Origin: Strigamia acuminata
Lineage: Eukaryota > Arthropoda > Chilopoda > Geophilomorpha > Linotaeniidae
Direction: 5' to 3'
DNA: 64,000 nucleotides
Assembly: GCA_949358305.1 (NCBI GenBank)
Contig: OX442318.1
Location: 15,296,517-15,360,516, forward strand
A program made the translations under genes and the position numbers. Within the stretch, counting starts at the first letter, position 1; every line of letters starts with the position of its first letter. The notes beneath the pieces are model-generated. The model saw nothing but the letters and a program-made list of their open reading frames with translations, searched no databases and was not told the DNA's origin. This document shows positions 41,601 to 50,945 of the stretch, one piece after another.

Positions 41601-43471
41601 AACCTGAAATTCCTCCTGGGATTCAAACACGGCGTGGATCACGATCAAGAAAAAAGCAAGGGAACGTGATGTTACATCCGGAACTACTGCCGTTAAACAT
41701 GGCGGAATGGGAACGACGCGCATCCGTCCGCAAAGACGGAGCGACGGCGGGACAAATAGATGTTGTTTACATCACGCCCTTAAAGGATAAGATAAGAAGT
41801 CGAGTTGATATCGCACGGTGGTGCGATGAAGAAGGGTACGCATATGATGCGACCTTATTTGACTTTAAGACATTAGAGGGGGACGGTGAACCGTTAGGGT
41901 TTGCAGGTTTCTGTGCCGTCGAGCCGGAAACCTACGAAGAAGCCATGTACCACGTCAAGCGTCCTGATTGGATAAAAGCCATGAGAGAGGAAATTGATGT
42001 GTTCGATGAAAGAACGGTTTACAAGGAAGTTGACAAAACAACTTTAGACGAGGGTACGACTCTCTTGGGATCGAAATGGATATACAAAATGAAGCGCGAC
42101 CACACGGGTGTTATCCAACGCTACCGAGCCCGACTCGTCGCACAGGGCTTTAAGCAAAAGCCCGGAGTTGACTTTGCGGAGGTGTTCTCCCCCGTCGTCA
42201 ACTTTGTGCTAGTGATAGTGTTCTTTTGCACTTTGGTGATACTCAAGGGATGGCGGGATTTACACCTGGATATCAAGGCCGCGTACCTTTACGGGGACCT
42301 CGATACGGTACAGTACATGGAGATCCCCAAGGGATATCGTACCGCCCATAATAAGCATAAATGCTGGATGCTTTTAAAAGCACTTTATGGATTACACCAG
42401 TCCGGTCGTATGTGGTACCAGGTCCTCCACATACGACTACTTGAATTGGGCTTTCAACCGTTGTTGGGTTTAAACTGTGTCTATGCCCTAGACAACGATG
42501 CAATAGTCATCTTTTACGTGGACGATATCGTGTTGTTTTCCAAGGATGACTATGTGGAACAATGCGTTTTGAAGTGGTTACGGGAATCGTTTGAAGTAGT
42601 GAGTCTGGGGCCCGTAACTTTACTTTTAGGAATTGAGTTTGATAGGTCCGGGGGCATGATTAAAATCCACCAACGGAAATATATTGAAAAGCTTTGTAAA
42701 GCGTACGGGATTGACTCGTGCCATCGAGTAAAGGTTCCAGTAACCCCGGGAACCATGATTCAAGGTGTAAGAACCGGGGAAAAAGCCGACACCTCATTCC
42801 CGTACAGATCTCTGGTCGGAAGTCTGTTGTTCATCGCCAGCCGAACCAGACCCGACATACTGTTTTCAGTAATAGTGCTTTCCCAGTATAACGAGACGCA
42901 TTCGACGCGCCATGTCAATATGTTACTGCAGGTCCTGCGATATTTGGCCACCACGTCGAATTATTCGATTAACTTATCGAACTGTAAAAACGAGAATTTG
43001 ACAGTTTACACCGACGCGTCGTTTGCCCTAGATCAAGACAGACGACGAAGCTTTGGGGGACATATTGTCTATATGGGTGGCATTCCCATCTCGTGGAATT
43101 GCCACAAACAATCGATGACCTCCCTGTCGATCATGGAGAGCGAATTTCTCGCCGTGGTCGATGGGGTGAAGGAAGTTATTTGGCTCGAGCGCCTTTACGA
43201 CGCGAAGATAATGTTTTGTCTCGAGCGAAATACGCCCTGTGTTTTTGCGGATAGCCAGCCGGCTATCCAATACTGTAAGAATAGGATCGAGAACAGGGCA
43301 AATAAACATATAGACGTGAAGCTCCATTTCGTTAGAGATTGGTTTGAGAAAGGAACGTTTTTAATCGAACATGTTTCTGGCGAATTAAATGTCGCGGATA
43401 TTCTGACGAAATGGTTAGCTAAATCCAGATTGAACGCGCTATGCGAATACATCTTTGTAATTGACAAATAG
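38624..43471 (+). CDS. Copia5 Gag-Pol polyprotein (1,615 aa)
   Basis: Start chosen at ATG 38624 (MASYDRHDDY), which aligns with Gag starts of the other copias; the frame is open upstream only from a GTG. Order: Gag helical domain (UBN2/retrotrans-gag type, LRREFLDMRLHENEEMFVF), CCHC knuckle CFTCGGTGHFARECP near residue 250, protease WYVDTGATDHFSF near 330, GAG-pre-integrase HSRLGHLNAKG, integrase CDFC, HLDVWGPAP, KTDNGGEF, AERANRTI, a Pro-rich linker, RT WIYKMKRDHTG with YVDDIVLFS near 1298, and RNase H YTDASFALDQ, ESEFLAVVDGVKE and NKHIDVKLHFVRDW. No stop or frameshift, all catalytic motifs present: probably functional. The single-ORF layout means Gag and Pol are made as one precursor unless regulated in another way. 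Confidence 0.95.
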   Translation: MASYDRHDDYKDVKKLDGTNYPTWSVQVQLLLQSYGVWGHVTGKTKEPPAGSPFRETRDFEKGEERARSTICLACSEAQQVVAVAQATAKEVWEALKAAYQPTTRARKARLRREFLDMRLHENEEMFVFTARVDRKVVQLADVKIQISDEFHAFQYLDLLPPQYEPVKQTVYHWGDTEFTAAAVKERLVGEYNRLHVTTDEFGVPSKAPLENTGAFFNQGGRQRGRGGNAPGGPRICFTCGGTGHFARECPTPPKQQFQPKGNQTGQFRGNPRGKGRGRGQQKATVTQADIFSDSPVSYYSAAIWLQQQPPVPASHVSHANYDSQWYVDTGATDHFSFNKDWFSDFKPLTGHVQQGEGKSRIEGIGNVTLTSIYGTRTRAITLHNVFYAPNFRKNLISLGRTDEAGATTMIKNGKMVIYNDKIDDPSITAERTSDRMYKVNCRISPVNTAALPAQQAATVSSSPLIKGDEVVNSILTYPSFKDALTQNSSESGKPAPAIKGQASVANNAPANVTTNAQANVSNKIKAKTANASKEASSIVQNNADKAENGNNSTNGVKTFDKKDKAQTMDIWHSRLGHLNAKGIAGLEKSTDVFGLKLSNKELSTCDFCARAKSTRASFPPIIGITTKSILEIVHLDVWGPAPVQTLGGAYYYLILIDDFSRFMWIIIMKRKSDVLGHFKRWLLEVERTTSKKVKAIKTDNGGEFISRQWDDYVATIGLKCMRTNAYSPEMNSVAERANRTILNGTRALLFENKFPATLWAELAVSVVYLKNRFPHTGIGGKTPYSVFYNKKLSLRHVKCIGSLTYVHIPSQTRGGKLQDRAWAGALIGYAASTRGYRIWDPNKNQVFLSKHVKIFENNFWFELGTVASPELENDFDTSSSDSFNGSFSDDDSVVGDPIPAEIPEPPPAIQEVPQPAPQQKVKPALPTTPKPTLRPELRPVAKQAAQQPPLMPIEGNPIFGDGDTGDEPVEEIGGAKGDDGNYFNIYPDNDGEPEIPPGIQTRRGSRSRKKQGNVMLHPELLPLNMAEWERRASVRKDGATAGQIDVVYITPLKDKIRSRVDIARWCDEEGYAYDATLFDFKTLEGDGEPLGFAGFCAVEPETYEEAMYHVKRPDWIKAMREEIDVFDERTVYKEVDKTTLDEGTTLLGSKWIYKMKRDHTGVIQRYRARLVAQGFKQKPGVDFAEVFSPVVNFVLVIVFFCTLVILKGWRDLHLDIKAAYLYGDLDTVQYMEIPKGYRTAHNKHKCWMLLKALYGLHQSGRMWYQVLHIRLLELGFQPLLGLNCVYALDNDAIVIFYVDDIVLFSKDDYVEQCVLKWLRESFEVVSLGPVTLLLGIEFDRSGGMIKIHQRKYIEKLCKAYGIDSCHRVKVPVTPGTMIQGVRTGEKADTSFPYRSLVGSLLFIASRTRPDILFSVIVLSQYNETHSTRHVNMLLQVLRYLATTSNYSINLSNCKNENLTVYTDASFALDQDRRRSFGGHIVYMGGIPISWNCHKQSMTSLSIMESEFLAVVDGVKEVIWLERLYDAKIMFCLERNTPCVFADSQPAIQYCKNRIENRANKHIDVKLHFVRDWFEKGTFLIEHVSGELNVADILTKWLAKSRLNALCEYIFVIDK

Positions 43472-43478
43472 CTAAACG

Positions 43479-43488
43479 AAGGGGGATT
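43479..43488 (+). promoter_or_regulatory. Copia5 polypurine tract
   Basis: AAGGGGGATT immediately before the 3' LTR, only about 8 bp after the Gag-Pol stop. Confidence 0.85.
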
Positions 43489-43953
43489 TGTTAGGTTGAC
43501 GTTTTCCTGTTTGTCCTCGCATCCGCGTAGTTTATCAGATTGCATATTGTGGATAAATGCAATCAGTGTGTTGCCATGTTGATGTCCCATATCGCAGTCG
43601 GTTGATTCTGATTTTTAATCCCAATGCTGGTTTTGTACCGCAACCGACTCCTATTACGTGACAACACACACAACCTGTCATCTGCTCAAATGAGCACTTA
43701 TTGTTTATGTTGTTCTGTTTGTTTTATTCATTAGTTTTGTCTTTCTGTAAAGAACAAGTCAGTGTATTGAAACAATGATTTGTTCTATGATTTCTTTGTG
43801 TTTGAGATCGAGGGCGATTAGCCTCGAACCAGGTTTTATGTTACACACTTACTTTTGTAATAAAAGATGGCGGACGCGTGTCCGATTTATCCGCCCAGCC
43901 AAAATGATGTTTCCGAGTTATTTCGACAGCGCACAGGCCATTGCAACTCTTCA
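43489..43953 (+). repeat. Copia5 3' LTR
   Basis: 465 bp, same as 37008-37472 by eye, then ATATG. Confidence 0.93.
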
Positions 43954-44284
43954 ATATGCAGCAAAAAGACAACTACACAATGTACAAATAATAAATGTTT
44001 ACTCTAAAATAAAACAACTTACAAATTGAGACCATTTTGGTGTAGATAACATGGTTATGCTTGCACAGCCTGCAAGCAGCCATCTTGGAATGAGGAAAAT
44101 ATACAATGACACCATCTGGTGTTAAGAATTATCAACTTAATACAATTGAGCTGTGGGCAGCATTATACCCAATGATAAATAATTATATAAAGACAAAATA
44201 AATACAAAAAGCTGCTTAGTGCAGATAAACACTAGGAAATATCCGTAATGAGTACGGAGGACTATTTGGCATTGGAAAACAACA
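43954..44284 (-). repeat. Copia2 3' LTR, proximal piece
   Basis: Minus-strand LTR start TGTTGTTTTCC at 44284, preceded by a GAAGGGGGAAAT PPT. Interrupted at 43954 by Copia5 and continued at 37002-36851; rejoined length about 483 bp. Carries CACCAGATGGTG (about 44108-44119) and YY1-like CCAAGATGGCTGC (44076-44088). Confidence 0.85.
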
Positions 44285-44491
44285 ATTTCCCCCTTCAATG
44301 CCAGATAGCCGCACAATTAAACAGAAATGGGGAAAATATCATATGTAACTTTACAATTTTCAAATAATTAAGGAAAAACAATAAATCGAATCATCGAGCC
44401 GGGTACTATTATATTAATCACTACGGAAGCCCGAAAATTCCCACTGGAACTCAATGATCCTCAAAATTCGGGTAAAACTAAATTAAGAATG

Positions 44492-47400
44492 TCACGATAA
44501 GTTGAAATTGAAAATCCGGGAAATCAGGAGACGCAGTTGGGATGATCCCAACCATTTGGTAAAAATGTCTGCCACGTTCATTGATCCGAGGACTTTGCGC
44601 AATTGAAATGCGCCTGCTGTGTACCATTCCCGAATCCAATGAAATTTCACTCGGATATGTTTCGTTTTACTGTTCTCCACGTCATTCGATGTGAATTGGA
44701 TGGAAGAAAGCGCATCGGAGAACACTATAGGTGGTGAAGATCTATTCAGCATCGGTACGGAACTGTAGACGTAATCGAGCCAATAAATCTCACGGACGCA
44801 CTCAACGAGGGCGACAAACTCCGCTTCCATCGTTGAGCACGCCACGCTGGTTTGTTTACGACAACTCCATCCGATGGGGACGTTTCCAATATAGGCTATA
44901 TACCCGCCGAAACTCAAAGAAGTGCTGACTTCGGTGGCCCAGGACGCGTCAGTATATCCCCATAGTTGTCCATTGGAACAATTTGATAGTTCAATTGCGT
45001 AATCCAAAGTATTGCCTACATAGCGCACAACCTGCATGAGCGCCTTGATGTGAGTGTGGTTGTAGCAATTATTGAACTGTGACAACATTATCACTGAGAA
45101 TAATATATCAGGTCGTGTCCTCGATGCGAGGAAGAGAAGAGAGCCAATTAACGAACGATAAGGAAATTCTGGCAAGTCCTCTTTCGACCCTTTGACGAGC
45201 GTCGTTCCTGGTGTTACTGGGACCTTGATGAGTTTATCGGCGACAATTTCAAATTTCTTGAGAATCTTCTGTATGTATGCACGTTGGATGATGAAGATTC
45301 CCTTGGGAGTACGAATGAACTCTACACCTAAGAGTTTCGTAATCGGTCCTAAATTCACGACATCGAATTTGGTGCTGATAAGAGCAATTAATTGCGTCAG
45401 GATGCCATCCGTCGCGTGAAATAGTACTATATCATCGACGTATATTAGCATCACGGCGGAAGTTCCGTATATGTACACACAGTTGCACCCTGGTAATCTG
45501 CGAAATCCCAAATCGCGCAATGTTTGATCCAGTTTTTCAAACCATTGGCGCCCGGACTGATGGAGTCCGTAGAGAGACTTTATCAAAAGCCATACATGAT
45601 TTGGGTTCGAACATGTCGCGCCAGCTGGAATGCGCATATACACCTTATGCGCAAGATCACCGTATAGGTATGCGCACTTCACATCCAAATGCGCGTCCTT
45701 CCACCCTTTAAGCACTACTAGCAGGCAGAAGAATAGGCGTATGAGAACAAAGTTGACAACAGGGCTAAAGACTTCATCGTAGTCCACTCCTAACGTTTGG
45801 CGAAAGCCCTGTGCCACTAATCTAGCGCGATATCTGGCTGGTTTGCCTAGAGCATCTTCCTTCAGTTTGAAGAGCCACTTACACCCTAATATGGTTGTAT
45901 TTTCCGGTTTAGGGACCTCTTCATAGACGCCTCTTTTTGCAAAAGTGTCTAATTCTTCATTAATGGCTTCTTGCCATTTTGTCGCATCCGGAAGTCTCAC
46001 AGCCTCTGCGTAACTAGTGGGATCACGACGACAAAGGTGCACTCTGGGAAGTGGTTGTGGGAGATCCTCCAATTCATATTCCATATTGCCAAAATAAAAT
46101 AGTTCGGAATCATACGGAATGTTGTTCATGTGACAGAATTCCTCAACCTCGCCTCTAGAACGTAGTCGGAGTCCTGCTTCTGGGAAATAATAAACATCTG
46201 TTTTTAATTTGCCAGGTTCCTGTACTTTGCGCAAATGTTCCTCCCTTTTCCAGTGTCTACACACAGTATCTCCACCAATGTAACGCCACTTATACGCAGT
46301 TGCTGCTCCAGTTGGAGGTGGACCATGGTGGACTGCTTGATGAGCTTGTGGCGCATTTCCACGAGAGCCTCGACGAGCATTTACAAAACTCGGAGGTGAA
46401 CCAGGTGGTGTATGACTTGGTGTATTGCCGGGAGTAATAACTGGACTCGGCACTGGTGTTATTACTGGAGTAATTAGAGGGGCTCGAATAGGAGATCCCG
46501 GAGTTGGAGTGGCTGGCGGAGTCCGGAATTGAGCACCCGCTGGGGTCGAATCGTCAGAGTCATAGTCTGTATCACATTCATCCTCTGAATCCGGAAATTT
46601 GGGCCAATCAGTATATTGTAGACCGTCGTCTTCAAACCTCACTTGCGGTTGTGAAATGCGCAATGGTTGACGAATTTGTGACGATTGACGCGTTTGGTCC
46701 AGATCTGGTCCCATCCACGGTTGCTGTGGACCTCGATAATGATTAGAGCGCTTATAAGATTGCCGTTCATCAATTTGGACGTGAATGGACTCGATGACCT
46801 TGTTGTCTGTCGGATTCCAGATGCGGTAGCCTCGCGTTGTGGTGGCGTATCCAACCAAGTAGCCCTCCCAAGCTCGTGGATCGAGCTTGTCCCTGCCAGG
46901 TGCTGTGTGATGAACCCAGCACTTGGAGCCTAACTTGCGCAGGTGTCTAAGCGAAAGGGCACGTCGTCGCCACAGGATATAGGGGACCTCATTTTTGAGA
47001 CGAGAATGAGGGCACCGGTTCTTTATATAGGAGAAAGTCACTGCGAATTCCGCCCAAAGTTCATTAGGTAATCCGGTTTCATCTAAAATGGCACGAGTAT
47101 AATCCGCCATTGTGCGATTTATTCGTTCTGCTGTGCCATTCATAGCGGGGCTATGGGGATTGGTCCGCTGGGCTTGAATTCCAGTTTCTTTCAGATAACG
47201 TTCAAATTCATTCGATATGAATTCTCCTCCTCGGTCAGTTCGGATGGCCTTGACTCGTTTGCCCGTCACTCGTTCAATTCGCGTGACGTAATCTTTAAAC
47301 AATCCAAATACTTGGGATTTTTGGGCCATCGGAAATATCCAGGCGTAGCGCGTGGCGTCGTCGATAATCGTTAGCACATAACGCGCGCCTCCGTAGGAAG

Positions 47401-49300
47401 TCGTTCTTGAGGCTCCCCACACATCCATGTGCAGGAGATCTAAAGCCTTGGTTGCAATGGGGTTTGCATCCGGCTTGTGAGAAATGCGCGTTGATTTCGC
47501 AATTCTGCAATGATTACACGAGAGTTCTTTGTTCACTTCTGCCGGTGTAACTCCGTAAACTTGTTCATTTCCGGCCAAAAGTTTCATAGCATTGGTATGA
47601 AGATGACCCAATCTGCTGTGCCATATCCCAGTCGCATCCTTTTTGACCGTAGGCGCTGCAACTTTCTTTTGATTCGCCGATTTTGGATTCGGTTTGGAAG
47701 TTGTAGGAATTGCCTTTATTGTATCGGCAAAGGATGGGACTTGAGGTAAAGGATTGGTAGGAACAGGTACAGGAGGTGTCTTGGACTGGGTTACTTTGAT
47801 TGGTACAGGTGGAGGAATTTCATTTGGCAAAGGAGGGAATTCGAGCCGAAAATCAGTAAAAAGTTCAGGATCTTTCGACTTTTTCTTTGCCCTTGGATAC
47901 TGGATGAAATCCTCTTCTGTCGTGACTAATGTTCGGGTCGGAGCGGTCGACTGCGCAATAGGCACATCCACTGTTGATATCAACGTTGAAGGTGGGCACA
48001 AGCCGTCAACATAGTAAAGGCCGCCCTTTTCTTTGGCCCGAAGCATTGGATGCTTAATGTCGGATTTGTAGACATAGACGTCTCCATTCCAAATATGGAT
48101 GTGATGTTTAGTTTTGTCCATTTTTGACACTGAAATCAAATTCGCCTCGAATTTTGGCGCATACAACACATCTTGGAGATTTACGACACATTCTACGTTG
48201 TTGATCATGGAGATAATCTGGACTTTGCCCTTTCCTAGAACTTCGGAATGTCCTTGGCCTAATGCGATATTAAAGGGCACAACTTTGACAAAGTCCTGAA
48301 ACCATGCTTGAACGTGGCACACATGATCAGTTGCCCCACAATCCACGATCCATTCATGTGATTGCATGAAGTGAATTGTGGGCAACTGTTGCGGAGCACT
48401 GGCGAAAAAGTTCGTTTCCCGCCTTGCGCTGGAATTCCCCCTTGGCCTCAAATCATCACGGTTTGAGTTCTTGTTGCGTTTGCGGCTAGAACTTCTTGGC
48501 TTCCTTTGAAGTGAAGCTGTCGGTTGATTTTTGTCATCTCGGCGCGGCGGTAATGAACATTTATTAGCATAATGGCCAAATTCCTGGCAATTAAAACACT
48601 GCACCGAAGATAACGGTCGAGAGGGACGAGAACGATTTCTCCCACGTTGCTGTTTTTCACCAGCATAGGCACGTGGAGATTTAGAATTGTCTATGTCGTG
48701 CGAATCCATAGCTTTGAGTCGCATATGTTCCGCGAGCAATTGTTCAGACACTTTCTTTGGTGTAAATTCTCCTTTGGGCAAGTGATATGTCGTGAATGAA
48801 ATTTGTGAATATTCACGAGGTAATAAGTCCAAGTATTGGTAAGCGTGATGATCAGGCGTGGTTATCTCTCCGATATCCTTCATTTGGCGGACATGATAGT
48901 CTACGCGTCCTAAGAAGTCGGCCATATCTTCGCCCTGCTCCAGGCGCAAATTCAAAAATTCGCGGCGCATGGCTGCCTGTCGCGCACGAGATGATGGCGC
49001 ATAAATGTTGGCTAAGATGTCCCATGCTTCCTTCGGGGTTTTACAATCATCTAGCGCAGACTTCTTCGCCTCGCTTACAGAACAGTATATTAAACCTAAA
49101 GCTTTGGCTTTACGACGCTTGTATTTCTTCTTCTCCTTATCTCCGGCGGTTTTAAGGAAATCTGCCTCTTCTTCTTCCGTCACATGTTCCCACAATTCTT
49201 CACTTCTCAGCACCATGCGCATTGAGCGCTGCCATAGTTCGTAGTTTCCTACGCTGAGAATGGGAAGTCGCCCGGAGTTTCCTTCGACGGACTTGGACAT
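44492..49300 (-). CDS. Copia2 Gag-Pol polyprotein (1,602 aa)
   Basis: ATG at 49300 (MSKSVEGNSGRLPILSVGNY). Gag domain to about residue 200, CCHC knuckle CFNCQEFGHYANKC at 235-248, protease WIVDCGATDH near 317-326 (DCG in place of the usual DTG/DSG), GAG-pre-integrase WHSRLGHLHTNAMKLL, integrase LHMDVWGASRTTS, RTDRGGEF, TAERINRTM, a linker of Thr-Pro repeats (VITPVPSPVITPGNTP), RT KWLFKLKEDALG with YVDDIVLFH near 1287, RNase H YTDASWATEV and KHIRVKFHWIREW. The frame is uninterrupted over 4.8 kb although the element has lost its 5' LTR and has Copia5 in its 3' LTR, so truncation was recent. It is very similar to Copia6. DCG also occurs in Copia3 and Copia6, so the Cys is a family trait and not a lesion. 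Confidence 0.93.
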   Translation of the reverse strand: MSKSVEGNSGRLPILSVGNYELWQRSMRMVLRSEELWEHVTEEEEADFLKTAGDKEKKKYKRRKAKALGLIYCSVSEAKKSALDDCKTPKEAWDILANIYAPSSRARQAAMRREFLNLRLEQGEDMADFLGRVDYHVRQMKDIGEITTPDHHAYQYLDLLPREYSQISFTTYHLPKGEFTPKKVSEQLLAEHMRLKAMDSHDIDNSKSPRAYAGEKQQRGRNRSRPSRPLSSVQCFNCQEFGHYANKCSLPPRRDDKNQPTASLQRKPRSSSRKRNKNSNRDDLRPRGNSSARRETNFFASAPQQLPTIHFMQSHEWIVDCGATDHVCHVQAWFQDFVKVVPFNIALGQGHSEVLGKGKVQIISMINNVECVVNLQDVLYAPKFEANLISVSKMDKTKHHIHIWNGDVYVYKSDIKHPMLRAKEKGGLYYVDGLCPPSTLISTVDVPIAQSTAPTRTLVTTEEDFIQYPRAKKKSKDPELFTDFRLEFPPLPNEIPPPVPIKVTQSKTPPVPVPTNPLPQVPSFADTIKAIPTTSKPNPKSANQKKVAAPTVKKDATGIWHSRLGHLHTNAMKLLAGNEQVYGVTPAEVNKELSCNHCRIAKSTRISHKPDANPIATKALDLLHMDVWGASRTTSYGGARYVLTIIDDATRYAWIFPMAQKSQVFGLFKDYVTRIERVTGKRVKAIRTDRGGEFISNEFERYLKETGIQAQRTNPHSPAMNGTAERINRTMADYTRAILDETGLPNELWAEFAVTFSYIKNRCPHSRLKNEVPYILWRRRALSLRHLRKLGSKCWVHHTAPGRDKLDPRAWEGYLVGYATTTRGYRIWNPTDNKVIESIHVQIDERQSYKRSNHYRGPQQPWMGPDLDQTRQSSQIRQPLRISQPQVRFEDDGLQYTDWPKFPDSEDECDTDYDSDDSTPAGAQFRTPPATPTPGSPIRAPLITPVITPVPSPVITPGNTPSHTPPGSPPSFVNARRGSRGNAPQAHQAVHHGPPPTGAATAYKWRYIGGDTVCRHWKREEHLRKVQEPGKLKTDVYYFPEAGLRLRSRGEVEEFCHMNNIPYDSELFYFGNMEYELEDLPQPLPRVHLCRRDPTSYAEAVRLPDATKWQEAINEELDTFAKRGVYEEVPKPENTTILGCKWLFKLKEDALGKPARYRARLVAQGFRQTLGVDYDEVFSPVVNFVLIRLFFCLLVVLKGWKDAHLDVKCAYLYGDLAHKVYMRIPAGATCSNPNHVWLLIKSLYGLHQSGRQWFEKLDQTLRDLGFRRLPGCNCVYIYGTSAVMLIYVDDIVLFHATDGILTQLIALISTKFDVVNLGPITKLLGVEFIRTPKGIFIIQRAYIQKILKKFEIVADKLIKVPVTPGTTLVKGSKEDLPEFPYRSLIGSLLFLASRTRPDILFSVIMLSQFNNCYNHTHIKALMQVVRYVGNTLDYAIELSNCSNGQLWGYTDASWATEVSTSLSFGGYIAYIGNVPIGWSCRKQTSVACSTMEAEFVALVECVREIYWLDYVYSSVPMLNRSSPPIVFSDALSSIQFTSNDVENSKTKHIRVKFHWIREWYTAGAFQLRKVLGSMNVADIFTKWLGSSQLRLLISRIFNFNLS

Positions 49301-49460
49301 GATGACGTGAAGTTACGAAACTATCCGTAGCAAAACACACCGGATGGAGAATGGTAGAATTAGAGCACTTGACGGTCTCGTAGCACAATATCGCGTTGCA
49401 CAACACAAATACGGCGCACTGATCGAAGCACTGTCAAAGCGGATATCAATCGAATTGGGC

Positions 49461-49568
49461 GACCACTTCTGAAGTGGTCAGATAACCCTAGCCAGCCAAC
49501 ACACAGGGGTCCGTTCGCCTGCCTGGAGGCGCGGGAGTACCTGTTGGCCACGGTAAGCACTGGCTAGG
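49461..49568 (-). ncRNA. Structured leader element, Copia2 copy
   Basis: Minus strand: P1 CCTAGCCAG (49568-49560) with CTGGCTAGG (49495-49487), 64 nt enclosed with TGCTTACCGTGG, TCCCGCG, CCAGG and GCGAACGGA. Then a 7-nt spacer and the 19-nt palindrome GACCACTTCAGAAGTGGTC (49479-49461). It ends 160 nt before the Gag ATG, followed by TCCGCTTTGACAGTGCT. Confidence 0.75.
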
Positions 49569-49811
49569 AATGAGTTAATGCGGTAGTTCCGACTGGAACA
49601 GAAGAGCAAAAACTATTCTAAAGGGCCCCCAAAACCTTAAATATATCTTAAAATTAACAAGCTTATTACGACTACTGAAAAGGAATATTTGATTAGTGCG
49701 ATGAGACGTTGCGCCAATAATTGCAAAGCAAAAATGGCGTCGTTGCGCATTAAAATGCGAAAATCGTCGAAAATCGTCGTTTTTCTCGCCGAAAAATTCG
49801 AAAATCGTCGT

Positions 49812-49979
49812 GACAACTGTGACGATTCTACTTTTGGCTGATTTAATAGCCATTTAAGATAGATAACTAATCGGTTTATACAAGACGTTGCTAGGAATAG
49901 CAACAACCTAACCGAGATAAGCTACGGAAGTCTTTACAAACATGGCACTTGATCGAATAGAAATAACTTACAGTTTTGG
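49812..49979. other. Unassigned 168-bp spacer
   Basis: Between the truncation point of Copia2 and the end of the NA2 LTR. No match to either seen. Confidence 0.4.
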
Positions 49980-50326
49980 TGTGACATAACATATTTATTA
50001 CTAAATATTAAGGACAACAAAAATGGGTTCTTCACGCGTGTAAACGGGCGGCATCAACTGGTTGAGGATCCGGGCGAAGCCAGAGGGATACGGCTGACTT
50101 GCGGCATCGTCACAAACATCGCTACGGAGACGTATTTGGTCCGCAGCTCGAGTATCTAACAATGCGAAGAGTCCTTCGCATAAGTAGGAATATTCAGCAG
50201 AATATTCCATGTTCCAAATGAATAAAAATAAAGTAATTAGTGGAATACAACAAATGCATTGTTGTATAAATATTAATTGGGCGGGGACCGTCACGACAAT
50301 TGAGAGAACGTCGCGGGAGTTGTTGA

Positions 50327-50899
50327 TGTGGTGGTATGCTGCAAAAACAGCACAGACTAGGCAGTGGAAACGCTTAAAAATAAGCCAACACGCACGATAT
50401 AGCACGCACGAGACGTGCGGCGCGTCGTGTACGCGAATTCGAGCCGGTTCTGGTCGAATTTGCGTGGTGTCTGCACTTATCTACGTGCAGACACAAGAAA
50501 CGAATTATTTATAAACAAAATAAACGATTTATTAACCTAAAACTTACGAAAACAGGATTGAAAAGCACAGGAGCACACTTAGCAGTGTGCGTCGCCATCT
50601 TGGAATAAAAGGGAGTGCGCTCTGGTGACAGAAGCGAGCGACTCACAGGTATAAACAGATAGGCGATGCATGATGCCCAGTGTGTTAAGACACAGTTAAT
50701 GCAGGCACCATGCATTTCCCTTACAACATAAAGTAAATATACGGAAATAAACTGGTAACAACCAGTTAAGTAGGAAATAAACACCAAATCATTTGGGGAA
50801 AGGAAATATAACGACCAATGATGTGAAAAAGTTCAGGTAGCGTCATTGTGCATCGAAAAAGCGTTAAATAAACGTCCGAAGTGGTTTCAAGGACCAACA
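50327..50899 (-). repeat. Copia3 3' LTR
   Basis: 573 bp, TGTTGGTCCTTG...ACCACA on the minus strand. YY1-like CCAAGATGGCGAC at 50591-50603. Confidence 0.93.
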
Positions 50900-50912
50900 A
50901 TTCCCTCCTTCG
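50900..50912 (-). promoter_or_regulatory. Copia3 polypurine tract
   Basis: Minus-strand CGAAGGAGGGAAT immediately before the 3' LTR. Confidence 0.85.
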
Positions 50913-50945
50913 ATGTGCAATGTCGATATTAACAGTTCGATGAAA

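Larger units (their letters stand above)
37008..43953 (+). mobile_element. Copia5: complete Ty1/Copia retrotransposon
   Basis: 6,946 bp, plus strand, 465-bp LTRs (37008-37472, 43489-43953; TGTTAGG...CTCTTCA) that look identical, 5-bp TSD ATATG (37003-37007, 43954-43958). PBS for initiator tRNA-Met, structured leader, one uninterrupted Gag-Pol ORF, PPT. All parts needed for autonomous retrotransposition are visible. Confidence 0.95.
36851..49811 (-). mobile_element. Copia2: Ty1/Copia element, 5'-truncated, 3' LTR split by Copia5
   Basis: Minus strand. Leader (49301-49811), intact Gag-Pol (44492-49300), 3'UTR, PPT (44285-44297) and 3' LTR in two pieces (43954-44284 and 36851-37007) with Copia5 between. 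Homology to the Copia6 leader stops near 49811, so PBS and 5' LTR are missing. The 3' LTR ends CCTCTGCTACA at 36851, directly against Copia4 coding sequence with no spacer. Confidence 0.85.
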
